DNA from: Butyrivibrio sp. INlla21
Lineage (GTDB): Bacteria; Bacillota; Clostridia; Lachnospirales; Lachnospiraceae
DNA: 64,000 nucleotides
Reading direction: 5' to 3'
NCBI RefSeq assembly: GCF_900116875.1
Contig: NZ_FPCC01000004.1
Span: 62,001 to 126,000 of the forward strand
This document shows, in pieces, positions 44,304 through 52,886 of the stretch (the stretch's first letter is position 1; every line of letters starts with the position of its first letter). Below the pieces are notes generated by a model. That model ran no database searches. It saw only the letters and a list, made by a program, of their open reading frames with translations, and had not been told where the DNA came from. The position numbers were made by a program, and so were the translations under genes.

Positions 44304-44325
44304 AGGATATATAGGGGTTATACAA
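44296..44325 (-). promoter_or_regulatory. Overlapping divergent promoter of the orphan-DUF2953-gerW unit
   Basis: -35 TTGTAT (44320-44325), 18 bp, -10 TATACA (44296-44301) on the minus strand. The -10 boxes of the two divergent promoters share bases, so the two units probably exclude each other at initiation. Confidence 0.55.
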
Positions 44326-44403
44326 AACTTCTTCAACAAACATTTTAACACATGAAAAAAGTTTATGGAATTGCGACGGGACGCAAATTGGGAGGTCCTT
44401 AAC

Positions 44404-45468
44404 ATGAAGGTGGTTGCACGTATTGAATTAAAGTCGGGAATGGTAATCGCAGAAGACATTCTCAATTATAAAAACGAGATCATTGTTATGGCCGGTACAA
44501 AAGTCACAGACAATATCCTCAAAAAGCTTGCAAGACAGTCCATTATCGCCGTTCCCATCAAGGAAGAGATCGATTATTCCACCACTCACTTTGAAAAAGT
44601 GCGAATGACAGACGGATTCAAGAACTTTGAATCAATCTACAACATATATTTCCCTGTTTTCAAAACATGCATGCTGGGTGCGGTAGATAAAAGCCAGCAG
44701 ATCAACCTCTCACAGTTAATGGAGATCTATAAGAGTATAATCGCCGGTGTTAAGAGCGGAGAACAGCTTCTTGACTATCTGTACAATCTTATTCCGGATG
44801 AAAATGATATGACACTTTGCCACTGTCTTAACTCCGCACTTATTGCGGGTGTGTTTGCCACATGGCTCGGTCTTTCAAACAAAGACAGCACTCTTCTTAT
44901 CGAGTGTGCGTTTTTATATGATATTGGTAAATTCAGCATTCCTTATCAGATACTATGGAAACCGCAGAGACTCACTCCCGAAGAGTATGCTCTTGTTCAG
45001 AAGCACACACAGATAGGCTATGATTTCTTAAGACAGGTCGGTTCTTTTAACCATCACATATTAAGAGCAACACTTCAGCACCATGAAAGATGTAACGGAA
45101 CAGGCTATCCGGCTTCATTGACATCCTCTGAGATCGATAAATTCGCCAAATACATCGCGATCATCGACACATACGAAGCCATGACATCACCGAGAACCTA
45201 CAGAAATAAGCTTCATCCGTTCCAGATCATTGCCAACTATGAAAACGAAGGCTTTGAAAGATATGATGTTCAGGCCCTTAAATCCATTCTTTCTCATATC
45301 GCAGCTTCACAGCTTGGCTTTAATGTTCAGCTCAGCAATGAGAGACTCGGAACCGTAATATTAATAAATGAGAAGGCGCTCTCACGCCCTCTCATCAAAT
45401 TAAACGAAGATAATACGCTTATAGACCTCTCCAAAGAAAGAAACATCAGGATCACTCAGGTCTTTTAA
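44404..45468 (+). CDS. HD-GYP domain protein with degenerate HD motif
   Basis: A 354-residue protein from the ATG at 44404 (GGGAGG eight bases upstream). The N-terminal 70 residues resemble the same part of the other HD-GYP protein in this window (ARIELKSGMVIAEDILNYKN). The HD-GYP domain shows CHCLNSALIAG, then FLYDIGKFSIP where the catalytic-site HD has become YD (Tyr 172), then KHTQIGYDFL, LQHHERCNGTGYP and AIIDTYEAMT. A tail with LSRPLIKL is shared with its paralog. The His to Tyr change is likely to weaken metal binding, so it may act as a receptor or scaffold. Its stop is only 5 bp from the convergent PBP stop. Confidence 0.88.
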   Translation: MKVVARIELKSGMVIAEDILNYKNEIIVMAGTKVTDNILKKLARQSIIAVPIKEEIDYSTTHFEKVRMTDGFKNFESIYNIYFPVFKTCMLGAVDKSQQINLSQLMEIYKSIIAGVKSGEQLLDYLYNLIPDENDMTLCHCLNSALIAGVFATWLGLSNKDSTLLIECAFLYDIGKFSIPYQILWKPQRLTPEEYALVQKHTQIGYDFLRQVGSFNHHILRATLQHHERCNGTGYPASLTSSEIDKFAKYIAIIDTYEAMTSPRTYRNKLHPFQIIANYENEGFERYDVQALKSILSHIAASQLGFNVQLSNERLGTVILINEKALSRPLIKLNEDNTLIDLSKERNIRITQVF

Positions 45469-45473
45469 GCTCT

Positions 45474-46925
45474 TTATTCCGCTTCGAAATATGCATCGAA
45501 TATTCTCTTTGCTATCGGAACGGCATAGCTTCCGCCGCTTCCCGCTTCTTCAACTATTATGGTCACGCAGATCTGCGGATCTTCAGCGGGGGCATAGCCT
45601 GTAAACCAAGCATGAGAATCTTTGACATCATTAAATTCAGCAGAACCGGTCTTTCCTGCCGCAGTGTAGGAAAGGCCTTTTAATTTGCTCGCAGTACCCC
45701 TTTGAACAACCTGTTCCATCATTGAACGAAGTATCCTTGCTTCCTCACTGCTCATAAACCTCTTGTATTCCTCAGGAGAATATGTCTTTATTTCCTTGCC
45801 GTCCTCACTCTTTACATTGCTCACAACATAAGGTTTCATAAGCATACCGTCGTTTGCGATCGCACATGTGATCATGTTGAGGTGTTCGGGCGAAATTGAA
45901 GTTTTACCCTGTCCGATGGACAACTGCATCACCGCATTGGGATCGTGATTCTTGGGATAAGACGAAGAACTCACCGCAAATCTGCAAAAATCAAGAGGTA
46001 GATCCTGATTAAACATAAGGTCGTCAAGTACCGCGTCAACAGTCTCTCCTTTTAAGCCCACACCTATATTGGCAAACGATGAATTACATGACTTGGCAAA
46101 AGAGGTCTCAAGATCGAGAGTTCCGTGTTTTTCGCCATGATAACAAGAAATCGTGTTTCCTTCATAGTCGAATCTTCCGCCACAGCTAAAACTGTAATTC
46201 ATGTAATCGGTCGAATGCTCCTTCAAATAAGAAAGTGCCGTCACTATCTTAAAAGTCGATCCCGGAGGATATTTTCCCTGCGTTGCTCTGTTAAGGAGCT
46301 TAGCATCCGGTGATTTATCCTGAATAAGCCGGTCCCACTCTTGTTCCAGAGTATTAGGGTCAAAATCAGGCTTTGAGACCATTGCTAGGATCTCACCCGT
46401 CTTAGGATCAGAAACAACAACCGCACCCTTTCTTGAAGAAAGCGCTGAATATGCAATCTCCTGAAGATGAACATCGAGCGTTGTTGTCACGTTGTCAGCA
46501 GGGTACTTCATTCCCTTTGTATCATAAGCGACCTTCTTTGAAAGATCGATATTAGTGTTTATCAGGTAATAGTTTGAAAAACCTTCTATTCCGGCTTTTC
46601 CTTTTGATACATAACCCACTATATGTGAAAACTCATTACTATACGGATATACTCTTACTTCTTTTCCGTTTTCGTTCTTTTCCGAATAAGCAAGAATATC
46701 TCCGTCTCTTGAAAGGATCTTACCACGCTGATTCTGCTTAAGAAGTATCTTTTGCCTTGTATTATGGTCGTTATTTATAAATTCCTGTTTATGAGTAAGC
46801 GAATAATGAGCGATATATCCGATCATACCGACAAACAAAAGAACATATATGCTTGTCAGAACGATTATCGGATAAGATCTTACTCTTCTTCGTCTGTTAG
46901 TACTCTTCGTCCTCGTATCTTTCAT
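45474..46925 (-). CDS. Penicillin-binding protein, transpeptidase class (PBP2/SpoVD-like)
   Basis: A cell-wall transpeptidase of about 483 residues. After a basic N-terminus it has one transmembrane helix (about 17-40), then the dimerisation-like region, then the transpeptidase domain with SxxK (PPGSTFKIVTAL, near 235), SxN (AKSCNSSF) and KTG (AAGKTGSAEF). It lacks a PASTA domain. The ATG at 46925 is preferred over the upstream start at 46985; it has AGAGGA about 12 bases upstream and overlaps the FtsW/RodA gene by 29 bp. This adjacency marks it as the cognate SEDS partner (FtsW-PBP pair). Confidence 0.92.
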   Translation of the reverse strand: MKDTRTKSTNRRRRVRSYPIIVLTSIYVLLFVGMIGYIAHYSLTHKQEFINNDHNTRQKILLKQNQRGKILSRDGDILAYSEKNENGKEVRVYPYSNEFSHIVGYVSKGKAGIEGFSNYYLINTNIDLSKKVAYDTKGMKYPADNVTTTLDVHLQEIAYSALSSRKGAVVVSDPKTGEILAMVSKPDFDPNTLEQEWDRLIQDKSPDAKLLNRATQGKYPPGSTFKIVTALSYLKEHSTDYMNYSFSCGGRFDYEGNTISCYHGEKHGTLDLETSFAKSCNSSFANIGVGLKGETVDAVLDDLMFNQDLPLDFCRFAVSSSSYPKNHDPNAVMQLSIGQGKTSISPEHLNMITCAIANDGMLMKPYVVSNVKSEDGKEIKTYSPEEYKRFMSSEEARILRSMMEQVVQRGTASKLKGLSYTAAGKTGSAEFNDVKDSHAWFTGYAPAEDPQICVTIIVEEAGSGGSYAVPIAKRIFDAYFEAE

Positions 46926-48279
46926 ATCTGTTTCTTTTCCTCTCGTAATAGCGTCTTTCTTCCAGGTATTCCTCATACCTTTCATCCGAACCGATCATAC
47001 AGATGCCTTCAACAATCATAATCATAACAATGGTGACCAGAACGGACGATCCACCGTAACTTAAAAGAGGAAGAGTAACACCCGTAAGCGGAATAAACTT
47101 ACATCCTCCGCCGATCGTAAGAAAAGTCTGGAAGATATATGATATGCCGATACCACATATGATCATCCTGTAAAACTTATCATGAATGTAATAGCCTTCC
47201 TGCATGATAAGAAGGAAAGTGCTTAAGCATACAAGTACCATCAGTATGGAAAAAAGAATTCCCATCTCCTCTGCAATTGCTGAAAAAATAAAATCCGATT
47301 CAACAAACGGTATTGTCTTCGGCGACCCGCCGTATAATCCAAGGCCGAACATTCCGCCGCTGCTTATACCAAAAAGAGACTGCGAAAGCTGATAGCCCGT
47401 GTTTGTTATATCACTGAACGGATCGAGCCACGCATGTACTCTTACTCGAATATGTGCAAACAACCTATAAGATACGGCACTTGCAAACGTCACAAAGGCA
47501 AGTCCCATAATGAATAATCCGATATTCTCCGTCGATATGTAAATAAGTGCAAGATACAACATAAAAAAGATCAGTGCACTTCCAAGGTCTTTTGACAGAA
47601 CAAGTATGATAACATGAACGGCCGCGACAGCCGATGCTATCAGAATATCCACTATTCCTTCCGCCTTATACAGCGCTCCCGCCATAAAGAACAGGAACAA
47701 TACCTTTACAACTTCCGAAGGCTGGAAAGCTATTCCCATTATCGAATAATTAAGCTTTGATCCGTTGATCGCAACACCAAGCACCAAAACCGCTCCTATC
47801 GCTGCGATTCCGACCGCGGCATAGATCCAGGTAAAACGCTTTAGGAAGTTAAACCTGAAGATCATCTCGGGAATAAAAAATCCTATCAAAAAAGATATTG
47901 CCACGATAACAAACTGCTTGACCGCCTTCTCATACGAAAGCCTCGTCAAGATCACCACTCCTATCATCAGAAGCAGACAACAGTTGTTTATGATAAGCCT
48001 GTTTCCGTCCGGATAAATGAAATAAAACAGCATAAGCACGGCGGAAAAAACAACTATCTGAAATGCAAAGAAAAACAGATAGAGTACCTTTCCGGTCCTT
48101 GCAATTATCTGGATAAAACAAGCAATCTGGATCATGAATATCAGCATGATCTGTGCTACGTATATTTTAGTCCTTGCTTCTCTGCTCCTAAGTCTAAACG
48201 CCATAAATGCCGTGGCGGTATACAAAAGCAGCATTATCGCAATGACATATTTAGATATTTCTGTTACATATAACTCCAT
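46897..48279 (-). CDS. SEDS-family glycosyltransferase (FtsW/RodA/SpoVE)
   Basis: A 460-residue polytopic membrane protein with about ten helices. The SEDS motifs are present: IMGIAFQPSEVVKVLFLFFMAG, SKDLGSALIFFMLYLALIYIST, WLDPFSDITNTGYQLSQSLFGISSGGMFGLGLYGGSPKTIPFVESDFIFSAIAEEMG, and IPLTGVTLPLLSYGGSSVL. It polymerises lipid II with a class B PBP. The N-terminus is about 60 residues longer than FtsW and RodA of rods, with one extra helix. The C-terminal tail is Tyr/Arg/Glu-rich and cytoplasmic. The downstream PBP overlaps by 29 bp. Confidence 0.93.
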   Translation of the reverse strand: MELYVTEISKYVIAIMLLLYTATAFMAFRLRSREARTKIYVAQIMLIFMIQIACFIQIIARTGKVLYLFFFAFQIVVFSAVLMLFYFIYPDGNRLIINNCCLLLMIGVVILTRLSYEKAVKQFVIVAISFLIGFFIPEMIFRFNFLKRFTWIYAAVGIAAIGAVLVLGVAINGSKLNYSIMGIAFQPSEVVKVLFLFFMAGALYKAEGIVDILIASAVAAVHVIILVLSKDLGSALIFFMLYLALIYISTENIGLFIMGLAFVTFASAVSYRLFAHIRVRVHAWLDPFSDITNTGYQLSQSLFGISSGGMFGLGLYGGSPKTIPFVESDFIFSAIAEEMGILFSILMVLVCLSTFLLIMQEGYYIHDKFYRMIICGIGISYIFQTFLTIGGGCKFIPLTGVTLPLLSYGGSSVLVTIVMIMIVEGICMIGSDERYEEYLEERRYYERKRNRYERYEDEEY

Positions 48280-48283
48280 TCCT

Positions 48284-50638
48284 TTATTCTACCTCGCGTT
48301 TATAATGTCCATTAGTAGATTTGATTTCCTGCAAAAAAGAATCTCTGAATTCTTTATCTTCTTTGCATATGCCGGCTTTAAGTACTTTTTGGGCCATATC
48401 CTTATCTTCAACGGTAAGATCGATCCTAAAGTGATCGAAAACATGCTTTTCATAAAGCGCATCCATTTTATTATACAAAGCCGTCGGATTCGTATTCCAT
48501 ATTATGTTATAACAATTCCTGCAATTAGTTGTTACAGGCATTCTGTTCCCCATCCTGTCCGTAATTGCAAGCACCTCACGATTGTACGTATTTAGCTTAC
48601 CGCTGCATTTATCAAGTGTCTTTTTGATGCAGCCCGCGCTTATCATCATGGGCACATGTCCGTATATATTATACGAAATCGGTATGCCGACTTCTTTCGC
48701 AATACTTTTTACAGCCTCAAGGGTCTCATGTATCGTAAGCTCGTAAGGGACCGATATCTCAGAGACAAAAGAACTGCCGGCGGCGCCTTTTATTTCCGAC
48801 AAAAGCTTAGAACTTTCGGCATTCCATACATACACGCCATAATCAAGTATGATCTTTCCCTTATAATCTTTTTCCTTAAGATATCCAAGCTGTTCAAGAT
48901 TCCTTACAAGAACTCCGGATACAGAACTACCGGGCATTTCACTCAAAGCCTTGATATCACTTGTTCCGTCAAAAGACTCTTCTCTTGTCACGTAAGGAAG
49001 AGCCGCTATGATCTCTGTATGCGAAAAAGCAGGATTATCCAATAACTCTTTCGTTGCAAAAGAATATTTGTCATTAAGCAAAAGCTCGCTATCAAGATAT
49101 AACCTTGTGACAGCATGTGCTTTATTTTCCGCATTATCGCCTTTACGAACAACCAAAAGAAAATCCTTCAAGGCTTCAAGCTGATCTTTTGTGTTAACCA
49201 GAACATGAACATCAGTATCCTTACGCACGGATCCGTTGTCTTTCTCGGCGGCAACACTTCCTTCTTTTCCGGCAACACTTCCCGTTGATGAATGCTTAGA
49301 TGTATTCTCACCATGGCTATCGGAACTTCCCGCGTTTAGAAGCTCTGCTTCCATATCTTCACATAACTTTCTTCTAAGCTCATTTAGCTCACTTACAGGA
49401 ATAAAGATTCCGTTGCCGGTATTATTGTCATCAATTGAGATTTCGATGGAATCAGCCTCAAAAGATGTATTACCGAGACGCTCAAGCTGTTTTCTTACGC
49501 TTTCTTCGTCCATCGGTCTCTTTGACGCCGCCTGAACTTCGTTTCCGTATACGGTCTTAGATACAAAATCACCGTTATTATCTACATTCATGATAATCTC
49601 AGCTTTTTCACCGAGCTTTAGCTTGCAGTAAATATCGCATTTGATCTTAAGCTCGCGGCCAAGATAATCCTCTCTGACTTTCTTAAGGACTTCGTCTTTG
49701 GTTCCGTTATAAGCAGGTGAAACAACTGTCACCATCTCTTTTCCGTTATGCTTATGATAATAGCCCGAACTGATACCTGTTCGAAGATATAAAGACTTAA
49801 GGATCTCCATATCATCTTTGGATACTTCATGCTTTTTATCAGGTTCCGCATAATAAAGATCAATATATTTCCTGTAAAGCGACGTAACTCCCGCAGCATA
49901 TTCAGGCTTCTTCATACGGCCCTCTATCTTGAAAGAATCAATTCCCGCCTCAATAAGCTCAGGAATCATATCGATCGTGCACATATCCTTAAGGCTAAGC
50001 GGATATTGCTCACCTTTATCTCGAGATAAATCGGAAGTATACGGAAGTCTGCAGGGCTGGGCACATCTTCCCCTGTTTCCGCTCCTTGTTCCGACCATAC
50101 TGCTGAATAAGCAAGCTCCCGAATAACAATAACACATCGCTCCGTGAATAAAAGCTTCAACCTCAATATCAGCCTTTTCCCTGATAGCCTTCATCTCAGA
50201 CAGACTTAGTTCTCTTGCGGGAACAACACGGCAGCATCCAAGCTCTTTTAAAAGCTTTGCTCCGTAAATACCCGTAACGGTCTGCTGAGTGCTTGCATGA
50301 AGCTCGATCCCCGGGAATTCATCTCTTATAAAGCGCATGACTCCGAGATCCTGAACGATCACGCCGTCCAGTTTCTTTTCGGCATACGGAAGCATAAACT
50401 CATAGAGTTCTCCGAATTCTCTTTCTTTAACAAGGGTATTTACAGTAAGATATATCTTTTTCCCATGCAAATGGGCATAAGAAACAGCGTCAAGAACCTG
50501 ATCCCTGTCAAAGTTATCGGCATAGGCTCTGGCGCCAAATTTGGAACCTCCGAGATAAACGGCATCGGCGCCTGCATTGAAAGCGCCTACCATTGTTTCA
50601 TAACCCCCTGCGGGGGCAAGTAATTCTACCTTGTTCAT
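48284..50638 (-). CDS. U32 family peptidase-like protein with DUF3656 (RlhA/TrhP group)
   Basis: A 784-residue protein of the U32 family, whose characterised members hydroxylate or prepare hydroxylation of tRNA/23S rRNA rather than cleave protein in many cases. It begins NKVELLAPAGGYETMVGAFNAGADAVYLG. The family signature EAFIHGAMCYCYSGACLFSSMVG, followed by RGRCAQPCR, is intact. C-terminal to it are the DUF3656 insert and a second U32-like half with several Cys (CIKKTL, NCRNCYN). An inserted Ser/Asn/Gly-rich stretch lies near 440-475. The ATG at 50638 follows AAGGATT. It precedes the SEDS gene by 4 bp. Confidence 0.9.
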   Translation of the reverse strand: MNKVELLAPAGGYETMVGAFNAGADAVYLGGSKFGARAYADNFDRDQVLDAVSYAHLHGKKIYLTVNTLVKEREFGELYEFMLPYAEKKLDGVIVQDLGVMRFIRDEFPGIELHASTQQTVTGIYGAKLLKELGCCRVVPARELSLSEMKAIREKADIEVEAFIHGAMCYCYSGACLFSSMVGTRSGNRGRCAQPCRLPYTSDLSRDKGEQYPLSLKDMCTIDMIPELIEAGIDSFKIEGRMKKPEYAAGVTSLYRKYIDLYYAEPDKKHEVSKDDMEILKSLYLRTGISSGYYHKHNGKEMVTVVSPAYNGTKDEVLKKVREDYLGRELKIKCDIYCKLKLGEKAEIIMNVDNNGDFVSKTVYGNEVQAASKRPMDEESVRKQLERLGNTSFEADSIEISIDDNNTGNGIFIPVSELNELRRKLCEDMEAELLNAGSSDSHGENTSKHSSTGSVAGKEGSVAAEKDNGSVRKDTDVHVLVNTKDQLEALKDFLLVVRKGDNAENKAHAVTRLYLDSELLLNDKYSFATKELLDNPAFSHTEIIAALPYVTREESFDGTSDIKALSEMPGSSVSGVLVRNLEQLGYLKEKDYKGKIILDYGVYVWNAESSKLLSEIKGAAGSSFVSEISVPYELTIHETLEAVKSIAKEVGIPISYNIYGHVPMMISAGCIKKTLDKCSGKLNTYNREVLAITDRMGNRMPVTTNCRNCYNIIWNTNPTALYNKMDALYEKHVFDHFRIDLTVEDKDMAQKVLKAGICKEDKEFRDSFLQEIKSTNGHYKREVE

Positions 50639-50644
50639 AATCCT

Positions 50645-50682
50645 TAAAAAAGAAAAGGCTGTCATTAATTAGACAGCCTTTT
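50645..50682 (-). terminator. Intrinsic terminator after zapA
   Basis: AAAAGGCTGTC and GACAGCCTTTT form an 11-bp stem with an 8-nt loop and are followed on the minus strand by a U-rich stretch. It separates ruvAB-zapA from the U32/SEDS/PBP unit. Confidence 0.93.
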
Positions 50683-50690
50683 AAATGCAA

Positions 50691-51104
50691 TCATTTCTTT
50701 GTTCCGGTACCTTTGACCTGAGTTTCAAGCTGAATGATCTTCTTTGATGACTCATCAAGCTTGGTCTGAAGGCTCTTACCGTTCTTCTCGGTATTCTCGA
50801 GCTTTATCTGCGTAGCAATAAGCTCATGTTTAAGATCGTAGAGCTCCTTCTCCTTCTCGGCAAGTTGCTCTTCCATAAGCTCAATCTGCTTCTTAGACTT
50901 GAAATAGTCATCTGCAATATTTAACTGAAGAAGAACATTCTGAGTATCTATCGGCTGTCTCTTAAAACTGTCGATCTTGTTGTACTCACCAATCTTATTG
51001 TTTATATAAGACGCCACCTTCTGTAAATATTCTTCACTTTCGTATCCGCTTAAGGTAAATACCTTTCCCCCGATAATTACCTCGGTATCTGTTTTAGATG
51101 CCAT
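50691..51104 (-). CDS. zapA: Cell division protein ZapA
   Basis: A 137-residue ZapA protein that stabilises FtsZ rings by bundling. The N-terminal beta region and start (TEVIIGGKVFTLSGYESEEYLQKVASYINNKIGEYNKI) are typical, and the rest is a coiled coil rich in Glu/Lys/Leu. The placement next to ruvB and the U32 gene is the usual one for clostridia. The tail after the coiled coil is somewhat longer than in Bacillus. The gene precedes a strong terminator. Confidence 0.94.
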   Translation of the reverse strand: MASKTDTEVIIGGKVFTLSGYESEEYLQKVASYINNKIGEYNKIDSFKRQPIDTQNVLLQLNIADDYFKSKKQIELMEEQLAEKEKELYDLKHELIATQIKLENTEKNGKSLQTKLDESSKKIIQLETQVKGTGTKK

Positions 51105-51150
51105 AAATCCACCCCTGCTTTTAATTCTTTTTAGCTTGGTTGCTTTTTAA

Positions 51151-52182
51151 TTATATCTCTGAGGAAGCTCTGTTTTCAAGCCCCAAATGGGTATAGGCCG
51201 TATCCGTCACAACTCTGCCCCTCGGAGTCCTATTAATGAATCCGTTTTTGATCAGATAAGGCTCATAGACGTCCTCTATGGTTCCCGAGTCCTCTCCGAT
51301 CGCGGCGGCAAGCGTATCAAGTCCCACCGGGCCGCCTCCGAATTTATTTATCATTGTAAATAATATATTTCTGTCGGTATGATCAAGGCCCATCTTATCA
51401 ACATCCATAAGATCAAGGGCTGTAACGGCAACATCCTTGGTTATAACGCCGTTATGCTTGACCTGAGCGTAATCTCTTACTCTCTTAAGTATTCTGTTTG
51501 CAAGTCTTGGTGTTCCTCTGCTGCGTCTTGCCATCTCGGCGGCGCCGTTTGGATCAACCTCAACATCAAGAACCTTGGCCGATTGCATGATTATCTCGCA
51601 CAGCTCGTCAGGCTCATAGAATTCCATCTTATGGATCATTCCGAATCTGTCTCTTAAGGGTGCGGATAGCATTCCCGCTCTTGTTGTTGCACCGATAAGG
51701 GTAAAATGAGGAAGATCAAGTCTTATAGATCTGGCTGTCGGGCCTTTTCCGATCATGATATCAATGGCGTAGTCTTCCATTGCGGGATAAAGAACCTCTT
51801 CAACCTGTCTGTTCAATCTGTGTATCTCATCAACAAAAAGAACATCGTTTTCCTGAAGATTATTGAGTATCGCAGCCATATCACCGGGCTTTTCGATCGC
51901 CGGTCCGCTGGTGATCTTGATATTTACACCCATTTCCGAAGCAATGATTCCTGCTAGTGTTGTCTTTCCAAGACCGGGTGGTCCGTAAAAAAGAAGGTGA
52001 TCGAGGCATTCTCCTCTTTTCTTAGCCGCCTCAATATAGATCTTAAGGCTTTCCTTTATCTTCTTTTGTCCTATGTACTTATCAAGGCTTCGTGGTCTTA
52101 ATGAGCCTTCAATCTTCTCATCTTCCACATTTACATTGGCATCAATGCCTCTTGCGGAAGTAACGATTTTTCTTTTTTCCAT
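51151..52182 (-). CDS. ruvB: Holliday junction branch migration helicase RuvB
   Basis: The AAA+ motor of the RuvAB complex, about 343 residues. Walker [13 protein letters not shown] lies near residue 60, Walker [12 protein letters not shown], and sensor phrases [21 protein letters not shown] and [18 protein letters not shown] are all typical. The winged-helix C-terminus ([20 protein letters not shown]) is intact. The ATG at 52182 begins 5 bp after the ruvA stop codon; a longer frame to 52209 overlaps ruvA and lacks support. Confidence 0.97.
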   Translation of the reverse strand: MEKRKIVTSARGIDANVNVEDEKIEGSLRPRSLDKYIGQKKIKESLKIYIEAAKKRGECLDHLLFYGPPGLGKTTLAGIIASEMGVNIKITSGPAIEKPGDMAAILNNLQENDVLFVDEIHRLNRQVEEVLYPAMEDYAIDIMIGKGPTARSIRLDLPHFTLIGATTRAGMLSAPLRDRFGMIHKMEFYEPDELCEIIMQSAKVLDVEVDPNGAAEMARRSRGTPRLANRILKRVRDYAQVKHNGVITKDVAVTALDLMDVDKMGLDHTDRNILFTMINKFGGGPVGLDTLAAAIGEDSGTIEDVYEPYLIKNGFINRTPRGRVVTDTAYTHLGLENRASSEI

Positions 52183-52186
52183 GCTT

Positions 52187-52804
52187 TTAGAACATCTCCT
52201 TAAGAGCAAGCTTTAAAAGAACTTCTGCATCAAGCTGCGCATCGTTTTCTTTTAACACCTTTCTGACAGCCTTGACGGCATCCGAAGAATTGTATCCAAG
52301 TGCGACAAGCGCTGCGACTGCTTCGTCTTTTGCCATTGCGGCTTCGCCCGTAAGATCGTCGCCGGAAACAGCTCCCGAAGGTGATAAAAGATCATCCTCG
52401 GTAACCTTGATCTTATCTCTAAGCTCAAGAGTGATCCTCTCGGCAGTTTTCTTGCCGACACCGGGTGCCTTGGCTATAGACGCACTGTCACCTGAAATGA
52501 TGGCAAATCTAAGGTCATCGGGAGAAAGAACCGATAAAACGGCAAGTCCGCCCTTTGGTCCTATTCCATTTACGGTTATCAGCATCTTAAAAAGATTAAG
52601 CTCATCCCTTGAAAGAAAACCAAATAAAGAAAAAGCATCCTCTTTGACGTTGGTGTAAGTATAGAGCTTGACCATCTCACCGATACCGGGCATTCTGTCC
52701 ATAGTTGAACCCGAGATATTAACATTGACGCCAAAACCGTTAACGTCTATGACAGCATTACCCTCTTCGAGGTTTTCAAGTATTCCGTTTACATATGCTA
52801 TCAC
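52187..52804 (-). CDS. ruvA: Holliday junction binding protein RuvA
   Basis: A 205-residue DNA-binding subunit that targets RuvB to four-way junctions. Its OB domain ([30 protein letters not shown]), tandem helix-hairpin-helix motifs ([33 protein letters not shown]) and flexible linker to the C-terminal RuvB-binding domain ([22 protein letters not shown]) are all present. It is co-transcribed with ruvB and zapA, starting after the NfnB terminator, so it likely has its own promoter in the short interval 52805-52886, although I see no clear one. Confidence 0.97.
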   Translation of the reverse strand: MIAYVNGILENLEEGNAVIDVNGFGVNVNISGSTMDRMPGIGEMVKLYTYTNVKEDAFSLFGFLSRDELNLFKMLITVNGIGPKGGLAVLSVLSPDDLRFAIISGDSASIAKAPGVGKKTAERITLELRDKIKVTEDDLLSPSGAVSGDDLTGEAAMAKDEAVAALVALGYNSSDAVKAVRKVLKENDAQLDAEVLLKLALKEMF

Positions 52805-52827
52805 GTAATTATCCCCCTGTAAGTCAA

Positions 52828-52859
52828 AGCGCCGGGCTAATTTGACTTAGCCCGGTGCT
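52828..52859 (-). terminator. Terminator-like hairpin after nfnB
   Basis: AGCGCCGGGCTAA and TTAGCCCGGTGCT give a 13-bp stem with one G-U type mismatch and a 6-nt loop. The minus-strand tail has only three U residues before GACTT, so efficiency is uncertain. Confidence 0.65.
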
Positions 52860-52886
52860 ATTTAGTTAATATGATTATACTATAAA

